This document shows positions 1 to 7,188 of a stretch of 11,310 nt of DNA, piece by piece. This DNA is from CBDUBH01 sp965365345. GTDB lineage: Bacteria; Bacteroidota; Ignavibacteria; Ignavibacteriales; SURF-24. The stretch's first letter is position 1; each line of letters starts with the position of its first letter. The position numbers and the translations under genes are program-made. The stretch lies in the NCBI GenBank assembly GCA_965365345.1, contig CBDUBH010000105.1:1-11310 (forward strand), read 5' to 3'. The notes beneath the pieces were generated by a model, which saw nothing but the letters and a program-made list of their open reading frames with translations, was not told where the DNA came from and made no database searches.

Positions 1-185
1 ATATTTCAGATGAAACTGCAGAATTAATTCCGGTAAAAGAATATAAAGTTTTCAAACTTCCTTTATACGAAGCAGGATTTCAGTTAGGACATATTTTATT
101 TCCGTTTCAATTTGATTTCGGCTGGCGGTTAACTCATAGATACGAAAGACAATTTTCATTCGGAATAACAGTTCAGGTTTTATAA
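1..185 (+). CDS. C-terminal end of a probable outer-membrane beta-barrel protein (partial)
   Basis: The reading frame is open from the window edge (first full codon at position 3) to a TAA at 183-185 and encodes about 60 residues. The tail alternates polar and hydrophobic or aromatic residues, for example FQFDFGWRLTH followed by RQFSFGITVQVL. This looks like the last two transmembrane strands of an outer-membrane barrel and their connecting turn. It would therefore be the end of a larger barrel protein, possibly of the surface-antigen/Omp85 type like the protein at 2458-4272, but the diagnostic parts lie outside the window. The final residue is Leu rather than the more usual Phe or Tyr. The gene runs convergent to the RRM gene, with a hairpin terminator between them. 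Confidence 0.6.
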   Translation, partial: ISDETAELIPVKEYKVFKLPLYEAGFQLGHILFPFQFDFGWRLTHRYERQFSFGITVQVL

Positions 186-269
186 AAAAATATTGTAAAA
201 GGATAATAGATCACAATTTTAAATCAAAAGAGAAATTTAGATTTTAGAAAGTGATTTGTTTAAAATAAA

Positions 270-295
270 AAAAGCACTCATCAAGGAGTGCTTTT
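270..295 (-). terminator. Rho-independent terminator of the RRM gene, possibly bidirectional
   Basis: A perfect inverted repeat has GCACTC at 274-279 and GAGTGC at 286-291, with a 6-nt loop. It is extended by AAAA (270-273) against TTTT (292-295). Read on the minus strand, the stem is followed by a run of seven T and then TATTTTA, about 20 bases after the RRM stop codon. The plus-strand side has four T, so the hairpin may also stop the barrel gene that ends at 185. Confidence 0.85.
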
Positions 296-312
296 GCGAA
301 CAATTAAAACTT

Positions 313-564
313 TTATGCTCTTGGTTTAGCTTCATTAACGATAATCTTGCGACCGTTTAAGTCGCTTCCGTTAAGTGCTTTAATTGCAGCATTTGCGTCA
401 GATTCAGTTTCCATTTCAACAAAACCGAATCCTCTTGATTTACCGGTCGTACGATCGGTAACAACCTTTGCTGAAACAACGTTGCCGAAAGATTCAAAAG
501 TTGATCTTAAGGAATCATCATTAACAGCCCATGGGAGGCTTCCCACGAAAAGCTTAGTACTCAT
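313..564 (-). CDS. Small RRM-type RNA-binding protein
   Basis: This 83-residue protein is essentially one RNA recognition motif. RNP2 is at residues 5-10 (LFVGSL) and RNP1 at 44-51 (RGFGFVEM); the exposed aromatic residues of these strands contact single-stranded RNA. It ends in a short basic tail (EAKPRA). Stand-alone RRM proteins of this size are typical of cyanobacteria and Bacteroidota/Chlorobi relatives, where they are thought to act as RNA chaperones or post-transcriptional regulators; the targets of this one cannot be read from sequence. I chose the ATG at 562-564 because GAGG (573-576) lies 8 bases upstream and the RRM fold begins right after it. An in-frame ATG 17 codons upstream would only add a hydrophobic stretch. 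A terminator follows the stop. Confidence 0.93.
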   Translation of the reverse strand: MSTKLFVGSLPWAVNDDSLRSTFESFGNVVSAKVVTDRTTGKSRGFGFVEMETESDANAAIKALNGSDLNGRKIIVNEAKPRA

Positions 565-623
565 TAAAAGAACCTCAAATAAAATAAAAAAAATAACATG
601 TACCCCTTTGGGCACACTTAAAT

Positions 624-653
624 ATAATAGTTATAAAAAATAAAAACAAACAA
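624..653 (-). promoter_or_regulatory. Possible promoter of the RRM gene
   Basis: On the minus strand, TTGTTT (653-648) and TATTAT (629-624) are separated by 18 bases and resemble sigma-70 -35 and -10 boxes. The implied leader is about 50 bases. It includes the only G/C-rich patch in the spacer, GCCCAAAGGGG around 603-613, before the Shine-Dalgarno sequence. In such AT-rich DNA a match like this is weak evidence. Confidence 0.3.
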
Positions 654-749
654 AAAATTGCAAAAAATTAAGATTTTCGATTGAAAAGTGAATAATTTTT
701 TCAAAAAATGTTTGTGCATGATAAAAATTTTAAAATTTATAAATGAATT

Positions 750-768
750 TTGAATAAAAATTATTCAA
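750..768. repeat. Perfect 8-bp inverted repeat in divergent spacer
   Basis: TTGAATAA (750-757) and TTATTCAA (761-768) are exact reverse complements separated by AAA. No T-run follows on the plus strand, so it does not look like a terminator. It sits between two divergent genes, where a dimeric regulator could bind. Chance is also plausible in DNA this rich in A and T. Confidence 0.4.
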
Positions 769-912
769 TTATCAAAAATTTCTACAAAAAATCCCTCTAA
801 TTTTATTAAAAATTACCTTGAGAAATTATTTGCATCCTAAAAAAAATATTCAAAATGAATTTCAATTTATTCGTTTTATTATAAATTAAATTTTAAGTAC
901 AAATTTATTTTG

Positions 913-2349
913 ATGAATATGAATTATGATGCTGTAATAATCGGATCGGGACCAAACGGACTTTCGGCAGGAATAAAAATGTCAGAAGCCGGTTTAAAAG
1001 TTTTGATTCTGGAAGCTAAAGAAAAAACCGGCGGCGGAATGCGCACTGAAGAATTTGAAAATTACGGCTGTAAATATGATGTTTGCTCTGCAATTCATCC
1101 GCTTGCTGCATCATCGCCTTATTTTTCAAAGCTGCCGTTGCAAAATTTCGGAGTGAAATGGATCGAACCCCCAATTTCATTGGCGCATCCTTTTGATGAT
1201 GGTCATGCAGCATTATTGCATAAATCTGTTTTTCACACGGCGCAAACTTTAGGAATTGATGCCGAAAATTACGCAAATCTTTTTTCATCGCTTGTAAAAA
1301 TTTGGGATGATATAAAACCGGATTTACTCGGTCCGCTTAAAATTCCGAAACAGCCTTTTAAACTTCTTCAATTCGGAATTCAGGCATTGCAATCAAATTC
1401 ATTTTTTACCGATTCAAAATTCAGAGGAAAATATGCTAAAGGATTTTTCAGCGGACTTTCAGCTCATTCAATACTTCCGCTTGATGATATAATTACCGCT
1501 TCGTTCGGTTTGGTTTTGGGAAGTTTGGGACATACGGTTGGCTGGCCATTTCCTGAAGGCGGAACCGAAAGTTTGGCAAAAGCTCTTGAAAAATATTTTA
1601 TAAGTTTAGGCGGAGAAGTTCAAACTAATTTTCATGTGAAAAGTTTAAATGATATTCCTCCTGCGCGCGCAATTTTGTTTGATACTGTTCCGAAAAATAT
1701 TTTAAGTATTGCATCAGAAAAATTTACCGAAAGTTATAATTCACAATTACGAAATTTTAAATACGGCGCCGGAGTTTTCAAAATTGATTGGATTATTGAA
1801 GGTGAAATTCCTTTTGTAAATCCGGATTGCAACAAAGCGGGAGTGGTTCATATCGGGGCAACAAAAGAAGAAATTACCGAAAGTGAAAAGTTGGTTTGGA
1901 ACGGAAGAATTTCGGAAAAACCTTTTGTGCTTCTTGCACAACAAAGTTATTTTGACAAAACACGAACAAAAGAAAACTTAAATGTAATTTGGGGTTACTG
2001 CCACACTCCGAACGGCTCAACCGAAGATGCAACGGAAAGAATAGAAAATCAAATTGAAAGATTTGCACCGGGATTTAAAAAACAAATTGTAGCAAAAAAA
2101 GTTATGAATGCAATTGATTTTCATAATTACAATCCGAATTACATCGGCGGCGATATTAACGGCGGAATGCAAAACTGGCGGCAATTATTTACGCGCCCCG
2201 CAATAAGATTAAATCCATATTCAACACCCGCAAAAGAAATTTACATCTGTTCATCTTCAACTCCTCCGGGCGGCGGAATTCACGGAATGTGCGGCTATCA
2301 CGCTGCTTGCGCCGCATTGAAAAATATATTCGGGATGAACGTTTGCTGA
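913..2349 (+). CDS. FAD/NAD(P)-dependent oxidoreductase, phytoene-desaturase/PYROXD2-like
   Basis: The 478-residue protein starts with a Rossmann FAD-binding motif: GSGPNG at residues 11-16, then the ribose-binding Glu34 at the end of the second strand, then GGGMRT (40-45). The conserved C-terminal FAD-contact segment is at about 449-458 (STPPGGGIHG). Both ends and the length fit the COG1233 group (phytoene dehydrogenase, carotenoid isomerase and PYROXD2-like enzymes), which oxidise or isomerise hydrophobic substrates. The substrate cannot be deduced: no carotenoid genes are nearby, so a desaturase role in pigment synthesis is not supported by context. The start is uncertain: TTG at 910, ATG at 913 and ATG at 919 are in frame and none has a clear Shine-Dalgarno; I took the first ATG. 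It is followed 108 bp later by an Omp85 gene on the same strand. Confidence 0.85.
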   Translation: MNMNYDAVIIGSGPNGLSAGIKMSEAGLKVLILEAKEKTGGGMRTEEFENYGCKYDVCSAIHPLAASSPYFSKLPLQNFGVKWIEPPISLAHPFDDGHAALLHKSVFHTAQTLGIDAENYANLFSSLVKIWDDIKPDLLGPLKIPKQPFKLLQFGIQALQSNSFFTDSKFRGKYAKGFFSGLSAHSILPLDDIITASFGLVLGSLGHTVGWPFPEGGTESLAKALEKYFISLGGEVQTNFHVKSLNDIPPARAILFDTVPKNILSIASEKFTESYNSQLRNFKYGAGVFKIDWIIEGEIPFVNPDCNKAGVVHIGATKEEITESEKLVWNGRISEKPFVLLAQQSYFDKTRTKENLNVIWGYCHTPNGSTEDATERIENQIERFAPGFKKQIVAKKVMNAIDFHNYNPNYIGGDINGGMQNWRQLFTRPAIRLNPYSTPAKEIYICSSSTPPGGGIHGMCGYHAACAALKNIFGMNVC

Positions 2350-2374
2350 ACTTTATTTTTTAGCGTTTCTTTTT

Positions 2375-2403
2375 TTGCGTAATTCATCTAAATTAAATTT
2401 AAT
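2375..2403 (+). promoter_or_regulatory. Weak possible promoter of the Omp85 gene
   Basis: TTGCGT (2375-2380) and TTTAAT (2398-2403) are 17 bases apart, with only three of six matches in the -35 box and five of six in the -10 box. It would give a leader of about 50 bases before the Omp85 start. The gene could equally be read through from the oxidoreductase. Confidence 0.2.
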
Positions 2404-2457
2404 CCACATATCTTAATTTCATATTAGGTATAAATTTTTTTTACAGGATAAAATTAA

Positions 2458-4272
2458 ATGCGCAGTTCTTCCGCGAAAAGGAATTTTATGATTTTGCTGA
2501 TCTTGTTCAGTTTAAAATCGTCATTAATATTTTCGCAGGAAGAAAAAAAAGATTCAACGACATTTATTGAAGACGTAAAAAAATTTTCTGAAAAGGAAAA
2601 TATCTTTTCAAGACTTCTAAAAAACATTTTGGTTTTTGATGAATTGGAAGAAACTACAACGCCGGAAAATTATAGTCATTTAACAAAATACAGCGGAAAA
2701 TTCATAAGAAAATTAAATATCGTTGTTTTAGATGTTTTCGGCGCTTCAATTGAAGATACTTCAACGGCTCCAACAGGATGGATAAAAACGACCGCAAATT
2801 CTTTACATTATAAAACAAGAAAGTGGAGAATTAGAAATAGATTACTTTTTTCTGCCGGCGAAAGATTTTATCCGTTCAATGCATCTGAAAGTGAAAGATT
2901 GTTAAGGGAATACAGTTTTATTTACGATGCAAAAGTTGTTCCGCAGGAAGTTTCGAAAGATAGCATTGATGTTACTGTTTATGCGCAGGATATTTGGAGT
3001 ATCAATGCAAGTGCTGCATATAATTCATCTGAAAATTCAGGAGCGTTTTATATAAAAGATAATAACTTTATTGGACTTGGAAGTGAGTTCAGTTATAAAT
3101 TCAAATTTGCAGATCATTTGCCGCGCGGTTGGACTTGGGATGCAGATTTCAGAATGGAAAATATTAATCGCTCATTTTTTACGGGAAGGATTTATCATTT
3201 AACTTATGAAAAAGATAAAATTGTAGGGGTAAGTTATAATCGAGATTTTTATTCGCCGGTTGCACGCTGGGCAGGCGGAATTGAGATGAATTGGGTAAAT
3301 ACACATCCAATAATAATTGTGGATACGCTGCAAAAACCGCAAACAATTTTTTTCAATAAACAAGATCTTTGGTTAGGATATGCTTTTGATTTCATTCCTT
3401 TCAGTGTTGATAGAGTAAATCAAAACAGATTGAATATTGCTTTAAGAACTTCAAGTACACTTTACACACAAAAACCGGAAGCCGATTCTCTGCAGCAATT
3501 TCAAAATAATCTTTTGTATTTATTCAGAATCGGGTTTGCCGAAAGAAAATATTATAAAGATAATTACATTTTTGAATTGGGGAAAACCGAAGATATTCCG
3601 GCGGGTTCAATGTTTGAATTTATTACAGGAATTGAAAATGGTGAGTTCAGAGATGTACCTTATTACGGAATAAGATTTGGTTACAGTCTATTCAATAAGA
3701 GCAAAGGATATTTTCATATAGGTACGCAAACAGGCGCTTTCAGAGATGCCAGAGGTTGGCGCAACGGAGTAATTGCTTTAGATCTTTTATATTTTACAAG
3801 ATTAATAACACTGGGAAATGTAAAATGGCGTAATTATTTTGGGAACAGATATTCATATAGATATGAACCATTAACGCAAGGACAGCTTTTAAATATTAAC
3901 GGTAGAAACGGATTGCGCGGATTTTCTTCTAATGAATTAGGCAACCGGAAATTAGTTTTAAATTATGAAGGAAATATTTTTCTTCCGATTGAATTAGCCG
4001 GATTTAATTTAGCTGTTATTACATTTGCGGATTTTGCACTTTTAGCTCACAGTAATCAAAAATTTTTCAGATCAAGTTTACAGCAGGCTTACGGAATCGG
4101 GTTAAGATTTAGAAATGAACATTTAATTTTTCCACCGGTGCAATTTTTATTTGCATATTATCCAAATGCAAATGATCCGCGATCACGAAATTCTCACTTC
4201 TTCCAGCAAAATGAAATTTACTACCAATTTAACAGATTTCAATTCGGCAAACCAGAATTAATTGAATTCTAG
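2458..4272 (+). CDS. Omp85/BamA-family outer-membrane protein with a single POTRA-like domain
   Basis: The protein has 604 residues. Residues 1-26 are a signal peptide: basic start, hydrophobic core MILLILFSLKSSLIF, cleavage near SQ/EE. A POTRA-like domain spans roughly 79-178; it includes the RIRNRLLFSAGERF helix-strand region, the ERLLREYSFIYDAKV strand-helix region, and a closing strand ending in DIWSI. From about 185 onward the sequence alternates like barrel strands. Residues 486-489 (LRGF) match the (V/I)RG(F/Y) loop-6 motif of the Omp85 superfamily, and the protein ends in Phe, as outer-membrane barrels usually do. With one POTRA rather than five it is not the main BamA; insertion or export of a specific partner is more likely, but no partner is recognisable here. 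AGGA at 2445-2448, 9 bases upstream, supports the start. Confidence 0.82.
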   Translation: MRSSSAKRNFMILLILFSLKSSLIFSQEEKKDSTTFIEDVKKFSEKENIFSRLLKNILVFDELEETTTPENYSHLTKYSGKFIRKLNIVVLDVFGASIEDTSTAPTGWIKTTANSLHYKTRKWRIRNRLLFSAGERFYPFNASESERLLREYSFIYDAKVVPQEVSKDSIDVTVYAQDIWSINASAAYNSSENSGAFYIKDNNFIGLGSEFSYKFKFADHLPRGWTWDADFRMENINRSFFTGRIYHLTYEKDKIVGVSYNRDFYSPVARWAGGIEMNWVNTHPIIIVDTLQKPQTIFFNKQDLWLGYAFDFIPFSVDRVNQNRLNIALRTSSTLYTQKPEADSLQQFQNNLLYLFRIGFAERKYYKDNYIFELGKTEDIPAGSMFEFITGIENGEFRDVPYYGIRFGYSLFNKSKGYFHIGTQTGAFRDARGWRNGVIALDLLYFTRLITLGNVKWRNYFGNRYSYRYEPLTQGQLLNINGRNGLRGFSSNELGNRKLVLNYEGNIFLPIELAGFNLAVITFADFALLAHSNQKFFRSSLQQAYGIGLRFRNEHLIFPPVQFLFAYYPNANDPRSRNSHFFQQNEIYYQFNRFQFGKPELIEF

Positions 4273-4413
4273 CAAACAAATATTTTTTTTAATCTAAATT
4301 TGAATAATGAATCATTTTTCAAAAATAAAATTTTCTTTTCTAAAAGAAGTGATATTTCCTTTTCTAAATTTTAAAATTCAAAAATCAATTTGAAAATAAA
4401 ACTAAATTCATTT

Positions 4414-4869
4414 TCATTTAAATTTTTCTGAAAGATATTTTTTTCTGTACGAAAAAATTTCATTCAACTTTTTCTGTACAAAAATTGAATTTGCAATTTG
4501 TCCAAATATCCCGAATGGAATTGCATAATGGATGAGATCCGTCATTTCAACTCCGCTTTCAATTTCCTTGAAAATATGTTTGTGATGCCAGAATTTATAC
4601 GGCCCAAATCTTTGTTCATCAATAAAAAATTTTTTCTCTTCTATGTTTTTAATTTCGGTTACCCATATTTGAGGAATTCCCGCAATGATCTTTATTTTAT
4701 AAGTGATCACCATTCCGGAGTACATTTTTTCGGGAAGCTCTGAAGTTATTTCGAAATTTAAACTTGGCGGAGTAATATCATTTAAATTTTTCGGGTTAGA
4801 GAAAAAATTCCACGCTTCATCAATTGAGACAGGCAAATTTTGAATCTGTTTAAAAGTATAAATTTTCAT
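4414..4869 (-). CDS. SRPBCC (START/Bet v 1-like) ligand-binding family protein
   Basis: This 151-residue cytoplasmic protein has no signal peptide or membrane segment. The layout fits the helix-grip SRPBCC fold: an N-terminal strand, the helix pair SIDEAWNFFSNPKNLNDITPP (about residues 15-35), a central run of strands including GPYKFWHHKHIF, and a long C-terminal helix ending in IFSYRKKYLSEKFK. It resembles the COG4276 group, which is annotated only as ligand binding; the ligand and role are unknown. The minus-strand start at 4869 has AGAGA about 5-9 bases upstream, a moderate Shine-Dalgarno. It is convergent with the Omp85 gene (141-bp gap). It is separated from the bTHX gene upstream by a strong terminator, so it probably has its own promoter in 4870-5049; none stands out there. 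Confidence 0.8.
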   Translation of the reverse strand: MKIYTFKQIQNLPVSIDEAWNFFSNPKNLNDITPPSLNFEITSELPEKMYSGMVITYKIKIIAGIPQIWVTEIKNIEEKKFFIDEQRFGPYKFWHHKHIFKEIESGVEMTDLIHYAIPFGIFGQIANSIFVQKKLNEIFSYRKKYLSEKFK

Positions 4870-5049
4870 AAAATTCTCTATAAGAAATTCATAATAAATT
4901 TATAAAGAAAAAATTTAAAGGAAAGTTTAATTGGAATTGAATGAAATTTTATTGTGGTGAAAAAATTTCTAAGTTAAAATATTTTCAAATAAGTTTCAGC
5001 TTAAAAATATCTTTAAGAAATTGTATATGATAAAAATGCTTTAAAACAA

Positions 5050-5082
5050 AAAAGAGAAAAGTTGTAATTTCTTTTCTCTTTT
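5050..5082 (-). terminator. Strong Rho-independent terminator downstream of bTHX
   Basis: A perfect 12-bp stem pairs 5050-5061 (AAAAGAGAAAAG) with 5071-5082 (CTTTTCTCTTTT), with a 9-base loop. On the minus strand the stem ends in a T-run and is followed by TTTGTTTTAA. It begins 6 bases after the bTHX stop codon, so it isolates bTHX from the SRPBCC gene. Confidence 0.88.
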
Positions 5083-5088
5083 CAAATT

Positions 5089-5214
5089 TTATTTTTTTTC
5101 TTGTGCAGCTCTTTCAGCTTTTGCATTTCTTTTGTTTTGTGCTTTCGGACGGCTTTTTCCGTAGCTTCCTTTAAAGATCTTTCCTTTTTTAGATCTTTTA
5201 TCTCCTCTGCCCAT
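5089..5214 (-). CDS. Small-subunit ribosomal protein bTHX (Thx)
   Basis: This 41-residue, extremely basic protein is easily missed because of its size. It begins MGRGDKRSKKGKIFKGSYG and continues with KSRPKAQ, then a Lys/Ala/Arg-rich tail ending in EKK. The MGRGDKR-KKGKI--GSYGKSRP pattern is the signature of the bacterial THX family: a short peptide first seen in the Thermus 30S subunit, where it sits in the head among 16S rRNA helices and stabilises them. The family is common in Bacteroidota. The start at 5214 is well supported by a strong Shine-Dalgarno (GAGGAG at 5225-5220, 5-base spacing), and the stop is followed immediately by a strong terminator. It lies 83 bp downstream of the CBS-domain gene on the same strand. 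Confidence 0.92.
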   Translation of the reverse strand: MGRGDKRSKKGKIFKGSYGKSRPKAQNKRNAKAERAAQEKK

Positions 5215-5252
5215 TTATTCTCCTCATTAAAAATATTTTCTTAACTAAGATA

Positions 5253-5283
5253 CAAAAATAAAAATTAAAAATTTTAAAACAAA
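5253..5283 (-). promoter_or_regulatory. Possible Bacteroidota-type promoter of bTHX
   Basis: On the minus strand, TTTG (5283-5280) and TATTTTTG (5260-5253) are 19 bases apart. This fits the -33 TTTG and -7 TAnnTTTG pattern known for Bacteroides and Flavobacterium primary sigma factors. The predicted leader is about 30 bases and ends in the strong GAGGAG site. The region is almost all A and T, so chance is possible. Confidence 0.35.
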
Positions 5284-5297
5284 CTTTATAAATTAAT

Positions 5298-5786
5298 TTA
5301 TTTTATTGAAGGAACCGGTTTTTTCCCCTTCCGTAAATCTTCATCAATAATTGATGGAGTGTTTGCAATGTATTGAACAAGTTGATCAATTACGAATTCG
5401 TGTTCATCAATCTGAGCTTTTACAATATCGCCGATTGAAACAATTCCCTTTAACTTTTCGTTTTCAACAACCGGAAGATGGCGAATCTTTTTTCCGCTCA
5501 TAAGTGCCATACATTCTTCAACTGTGTTATCAAGATTTACAACTATAACTTTAGGTGACATTATTTCGTTTACTTTGGTTTCTTTAGAAAATTTTCCTTG
5601 AAGTGCTATTTTGCGGGCATAATCTCTTTCGGAAAGAATTCCCACTAAATTTTCACCGTCAACTGCAAGCACCGAACCGATTTCCTTTTCTGCCATCAAT
5701 TTTAATGCGTCAAAAACTGTTGCCTGGTAATCAATCGTGTAAACATCGTATCCTTTTTTATTCAAAATTTCTCGAACGGTTTTCAT
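5298..5786 (-). CDS. Two-CBS-domain protein (putative nucleotide sensor)
   Basis: The 162 residues are almost entirely a CBS pair. The first CBS motif spans about 8-62 and includes EIGSVLAVDGENLVGILSER and DYARK; the second spans about 72-128 and includes KIRHLPVVENEKLKGIVSIG and DIVK. Such Bateman modules usually bind AMP, ATP or S-adenosylmethionine and act as energy or metabolite sensors. With no catalytic domain attached, this one presumably works as a free regulator, but its ligand and partner cannot be told. The C-terminus (about 145-162) is a charged tail. AAGGA (5798-5794) lies 7 bases before the ATG. It is divergent from asd and upstream of bTHX on the same strand; no hairpin terminator is visible between the last two. 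Confidence 0.9.
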   Translation of the reverse strand: MKTVREILNKKGYDVYTIDYQATVFDALKLMAEKEIGSVLAVDGENLVGILSERDYARKIALQGKFSKETKVNEIMSPKVIVVNLDNTVEECMALMSGKKIRHLPVVENEKLKGIVSIGDIVKAQIDEHEFVIDQLVQYIANTPSIIDEDLRKGKKPVPSIK

Positions 5787-5821
5787 ATGGAAATCCTTAT
5801 TGTTGCGGAGGTTTTTATTCT

Positions 5822-5850
5822 ATTGTAATCAATCTTTACTTTTAAATCAA
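5822..5850 (-). promoter_or_regulatory. Probable sigma-70-like promoter of the CBS gene
   Basis: On the minus strand, TTGATT (5850-5845) and TACAAT (5827-5822) are separated by exactly 17 bases, matching four of six and five of six consensus positions. The implied leader of roughly 28 bases reaches the AAGGA ribosome-binding site. The placement and spacing are good. Confidence 0.45.
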
Positions 5851-5944
5851 GGAATTTTGAATTGCGGTATTAATTGAATTAGAATTAAGTAAATTCAAAA
5901 ATTAAAAAATGATATAAAAATATTTTATTTGAAATTGAAATTTA

Positions 5945-5978
5945 TTTGTGCAATGCTTTATTTTATCAATTATATTTG
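5945..5978 (+). promoter_or_regulatory. Possible promoter of asd
   Basis: TATATTTG (5971-5978) fits the TAnnTTTG -7 box of Bacteroidota promoters, and TTTG (5945-5948) sits 22 bases upstream, slightly farther than usual. It would give an 80-base leader to asd. An alternative, TTGTCA starting at 5976, has no good -10 partner. The call is tentative. Confidence 0.28.
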
Positions 5979-6065
5979 TCATTAAAATACTTTGCAAATG
6001 TTAAATAAAAAGAAATTTTAATGGCTTTAATTTTTTTGAGAGATGAAAATTATTAAGGAAGATAA

Positions 6066-7109
6066 ATGAAAAAGAATAAAATACCTGTTGCAATTTTGGG
6101 AGCAACCGGCAGCGTTGGACAAAAATTTATTGAGCTTTTGGCAGATCATCCATGGTTCGAAATTCATGAACTCGGCGCTTCAGAAAGATCCGCCGGAAAA
6201 AAATATAAAGATGCGGTAAATTGGTTTCAGCAAAAACCGCTCCCTGAAATTGCAAGCGAAATTATTATTAAAGAATGTAAACCTGATTTTGAAAGTAAAA
6301 TAATTTTTTCCGGACTTGATGCAAATGTAGCAGGCGAAATTGAAGAACAATTTGCTGAAAACGGTTATTATGTAATTTCAAATTCCAAAAATCACAGATT
6401 CGATAAAGATGTTCCTTTGATGATTCCAGAAATAAATCCGGATCATCTTGAATTAATAAAATTTCAAGACAGAAAAGGCGCAATAGTTACAAATCCGAAT
6501 TGCTCAACAATCGGACTTGCAATGGCTTTAAAACCTTTAATTGATAATTTTGAAATTGAATCTGTAAATGTTGTAACCATGCAAGCGCTTTCGGGCGCGG
6601 GATATCCGGGAGTTGCATCGCTTGATATTATTGATAATGTTGTTCCTTTTATCGGCAGTGAAGAGGGAAAAATGGAAACCGAGCCGCTAAAAATTTTCGG
6701 AAAATTTGAAAACGGTGAAATTAAAAATGTTGATTTTAAAATTTCAGCACAATGCAATCGCGTTGCCGTAACTGACGGACATTTGGAAACAGTTCAGGTA
6801 AAATTTAAAAAGAAACCAGAAGCTGAAGAAATAATTCAACTTTGGAAAAACTTCAAAAGCGATCCGCAAGATTTGAATTTGCCATCAGCACCAAAAAATC
6901 CTATTCATTATTTTGATGAAGTAAAATATCCGCAGCCGAAAGTCCACAGAAATTTGGAAAACGGTATGGCTGTAAGTATAGGAAGATTGCGAAATTGTAA
7001 TTTGTTCGATTATAAATTTGTCGTTCTTTCGCATAACACAATTCGCGGTGCAGCAGGCGGAACATTACTTATCGCTGAATTAATGATAGAAAAAGGATAT
7101 ATTAAATAA
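6066..7109 (+). CDS. asd: Aspartate-semialdehyde dehydrogenase, archaeal/eukaryotic-type
   Basis: This enzyme reduces aspartyl-4-phosphate to aspartate-4-semialdehyde with NADPH, the branch point leading to threonine, methionine, lysine and diaminopimelate. The 347-residue protein has the NADP-binding loop GATGSVG (12-18), the active-site cysteine in NPNCSTIGL (Cys146), and the probable general-base histidine in TDGHLETV (His239). The segment SGAGYPGVASLDIIDNVVPF and the following EETEPLKI-like stretch are characteristic of the archaeal/fungal subfamily (TIGR00978 type) rather than the classical E. coli form. A good Shine-Dalgarno (AAGGAAG at 6055-6061) supports the ATG at 6066. It is followed on the same strand by thrB and thrC, so it belongs to a threonine cluster, but a 311-bp repeat-filled gap separates it from thrB. 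Confidence 0.96.
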   Translation: MKKNKIPVAILGATGSVGQKFIELLADHPWFEIHELGASERSAGKKYKDAVNWFQQKPLPEIASEIIIKECKPDFESKIIFSGLDANVAGEIEEQFAENGYYVISNSKNHRFDKDVPLMIPEINPDHLELIKFQDRKGAIVTNPNCSTIGLAMALKPLIDNFEIESVNVVTMQALSGAGYPGVASLDIIDNVVPFIGSEEGKMETEPLKIFGKFENGEIKNVDFKISAQCNRVAVTDGHLETVQVKFKKKPEAEEIIQLWKNFKSDPQDLNLPSAPKNPIHYFDEVKYPQPKVHRNLENGMAVSIGRLRNCNLFDYKFVVLSHNTIRGAAGGTLLIAELMIEKGYIK

Positions 7110-7145
7110 AAGATTCAAAGATAGAAAGATTGAAAAATTAAATTT

Positions 7146-7187
7146 GTCATTTCGAAGTCCCGATTTAATCGGGACGAGAAATCTTCG
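7146..7187. repeat. Palindromic repeat unit 1 (GTCATTTCGA - hairpin core - AGAAATC)
   Basis: The core is an 8-bp perfect stem, GTCCCGAT (7157-7164) with ATCGGGAC (7168-7175), and a 3-base loop. An outer stem pairs ATTTC (7149-7153) with GAAAT (7178-7182) across a small internal loop. The flanks match those of the neighbouring unit at 7193-7240 while the core differs. No T-run follows, so it is not a standard terminator. Confidence 0.75.
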
Positions 7188-7188
7188 T

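Larger units (their letters stand above)
565..912. other. Long AT-rich divergent intergenic region
   Basis: This 348-bp spacer lies between the RRM gene and the divergent oxidoreductase gene. I see no convincing reading frame or RNA gene in it. It holds the likely RRM leader and promoter at its left end and a perfect inverted repeat at 750-768. I could not find a convincing -35/-10 pair for the oxidoreductase. An AT-rich TATTATAAA stretch at 877-885 could be its -10 region, but no matching -35 is visible. Confidence 0.6.

Noticed and set aside
565..615. 17-codon N-terminal extension of the RRM protein
   Set aside because: It adds a hydrophobic stretch unlike the family, and a good GAGG site is placed for the internal ATG at 564.
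347..643. 98-residue plus-strand open frame opposite the RRM gene
   Set aside because: It is the antisense shadow of a clear RRM coding sequence, with no family resemblance and no ribosome-binding site.
910..912. TTG start for the FAD oxidoreductase
   Set aside because: The next codon is ATG, and no ribosome-binding site favours TTG.
4333..4348. TTCTTT/AAAGAA hairpin between the Omp85 and SRPBCC genes as a shared terminator
   Set aside because: The 6-bp stem is all A/T except one pair, has no clean T-run on the plus strand, and could easily occur by chance in this DNA.
4498..4743. 81-residue plus-strand frame inside the SRPBCC gene
   Set aside because: It is the antisense shadow of the SRPBCC coding sequence, with no ribosome-binding site or family resemblance.
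5288..5301. 14-bp palindrome ATAAATTAATTTAT at the end of the CBS gene as a terminator
   Set aside because: It contains only A and T, overlaps the stop codon and is not followed by a T-run on the minus strand.
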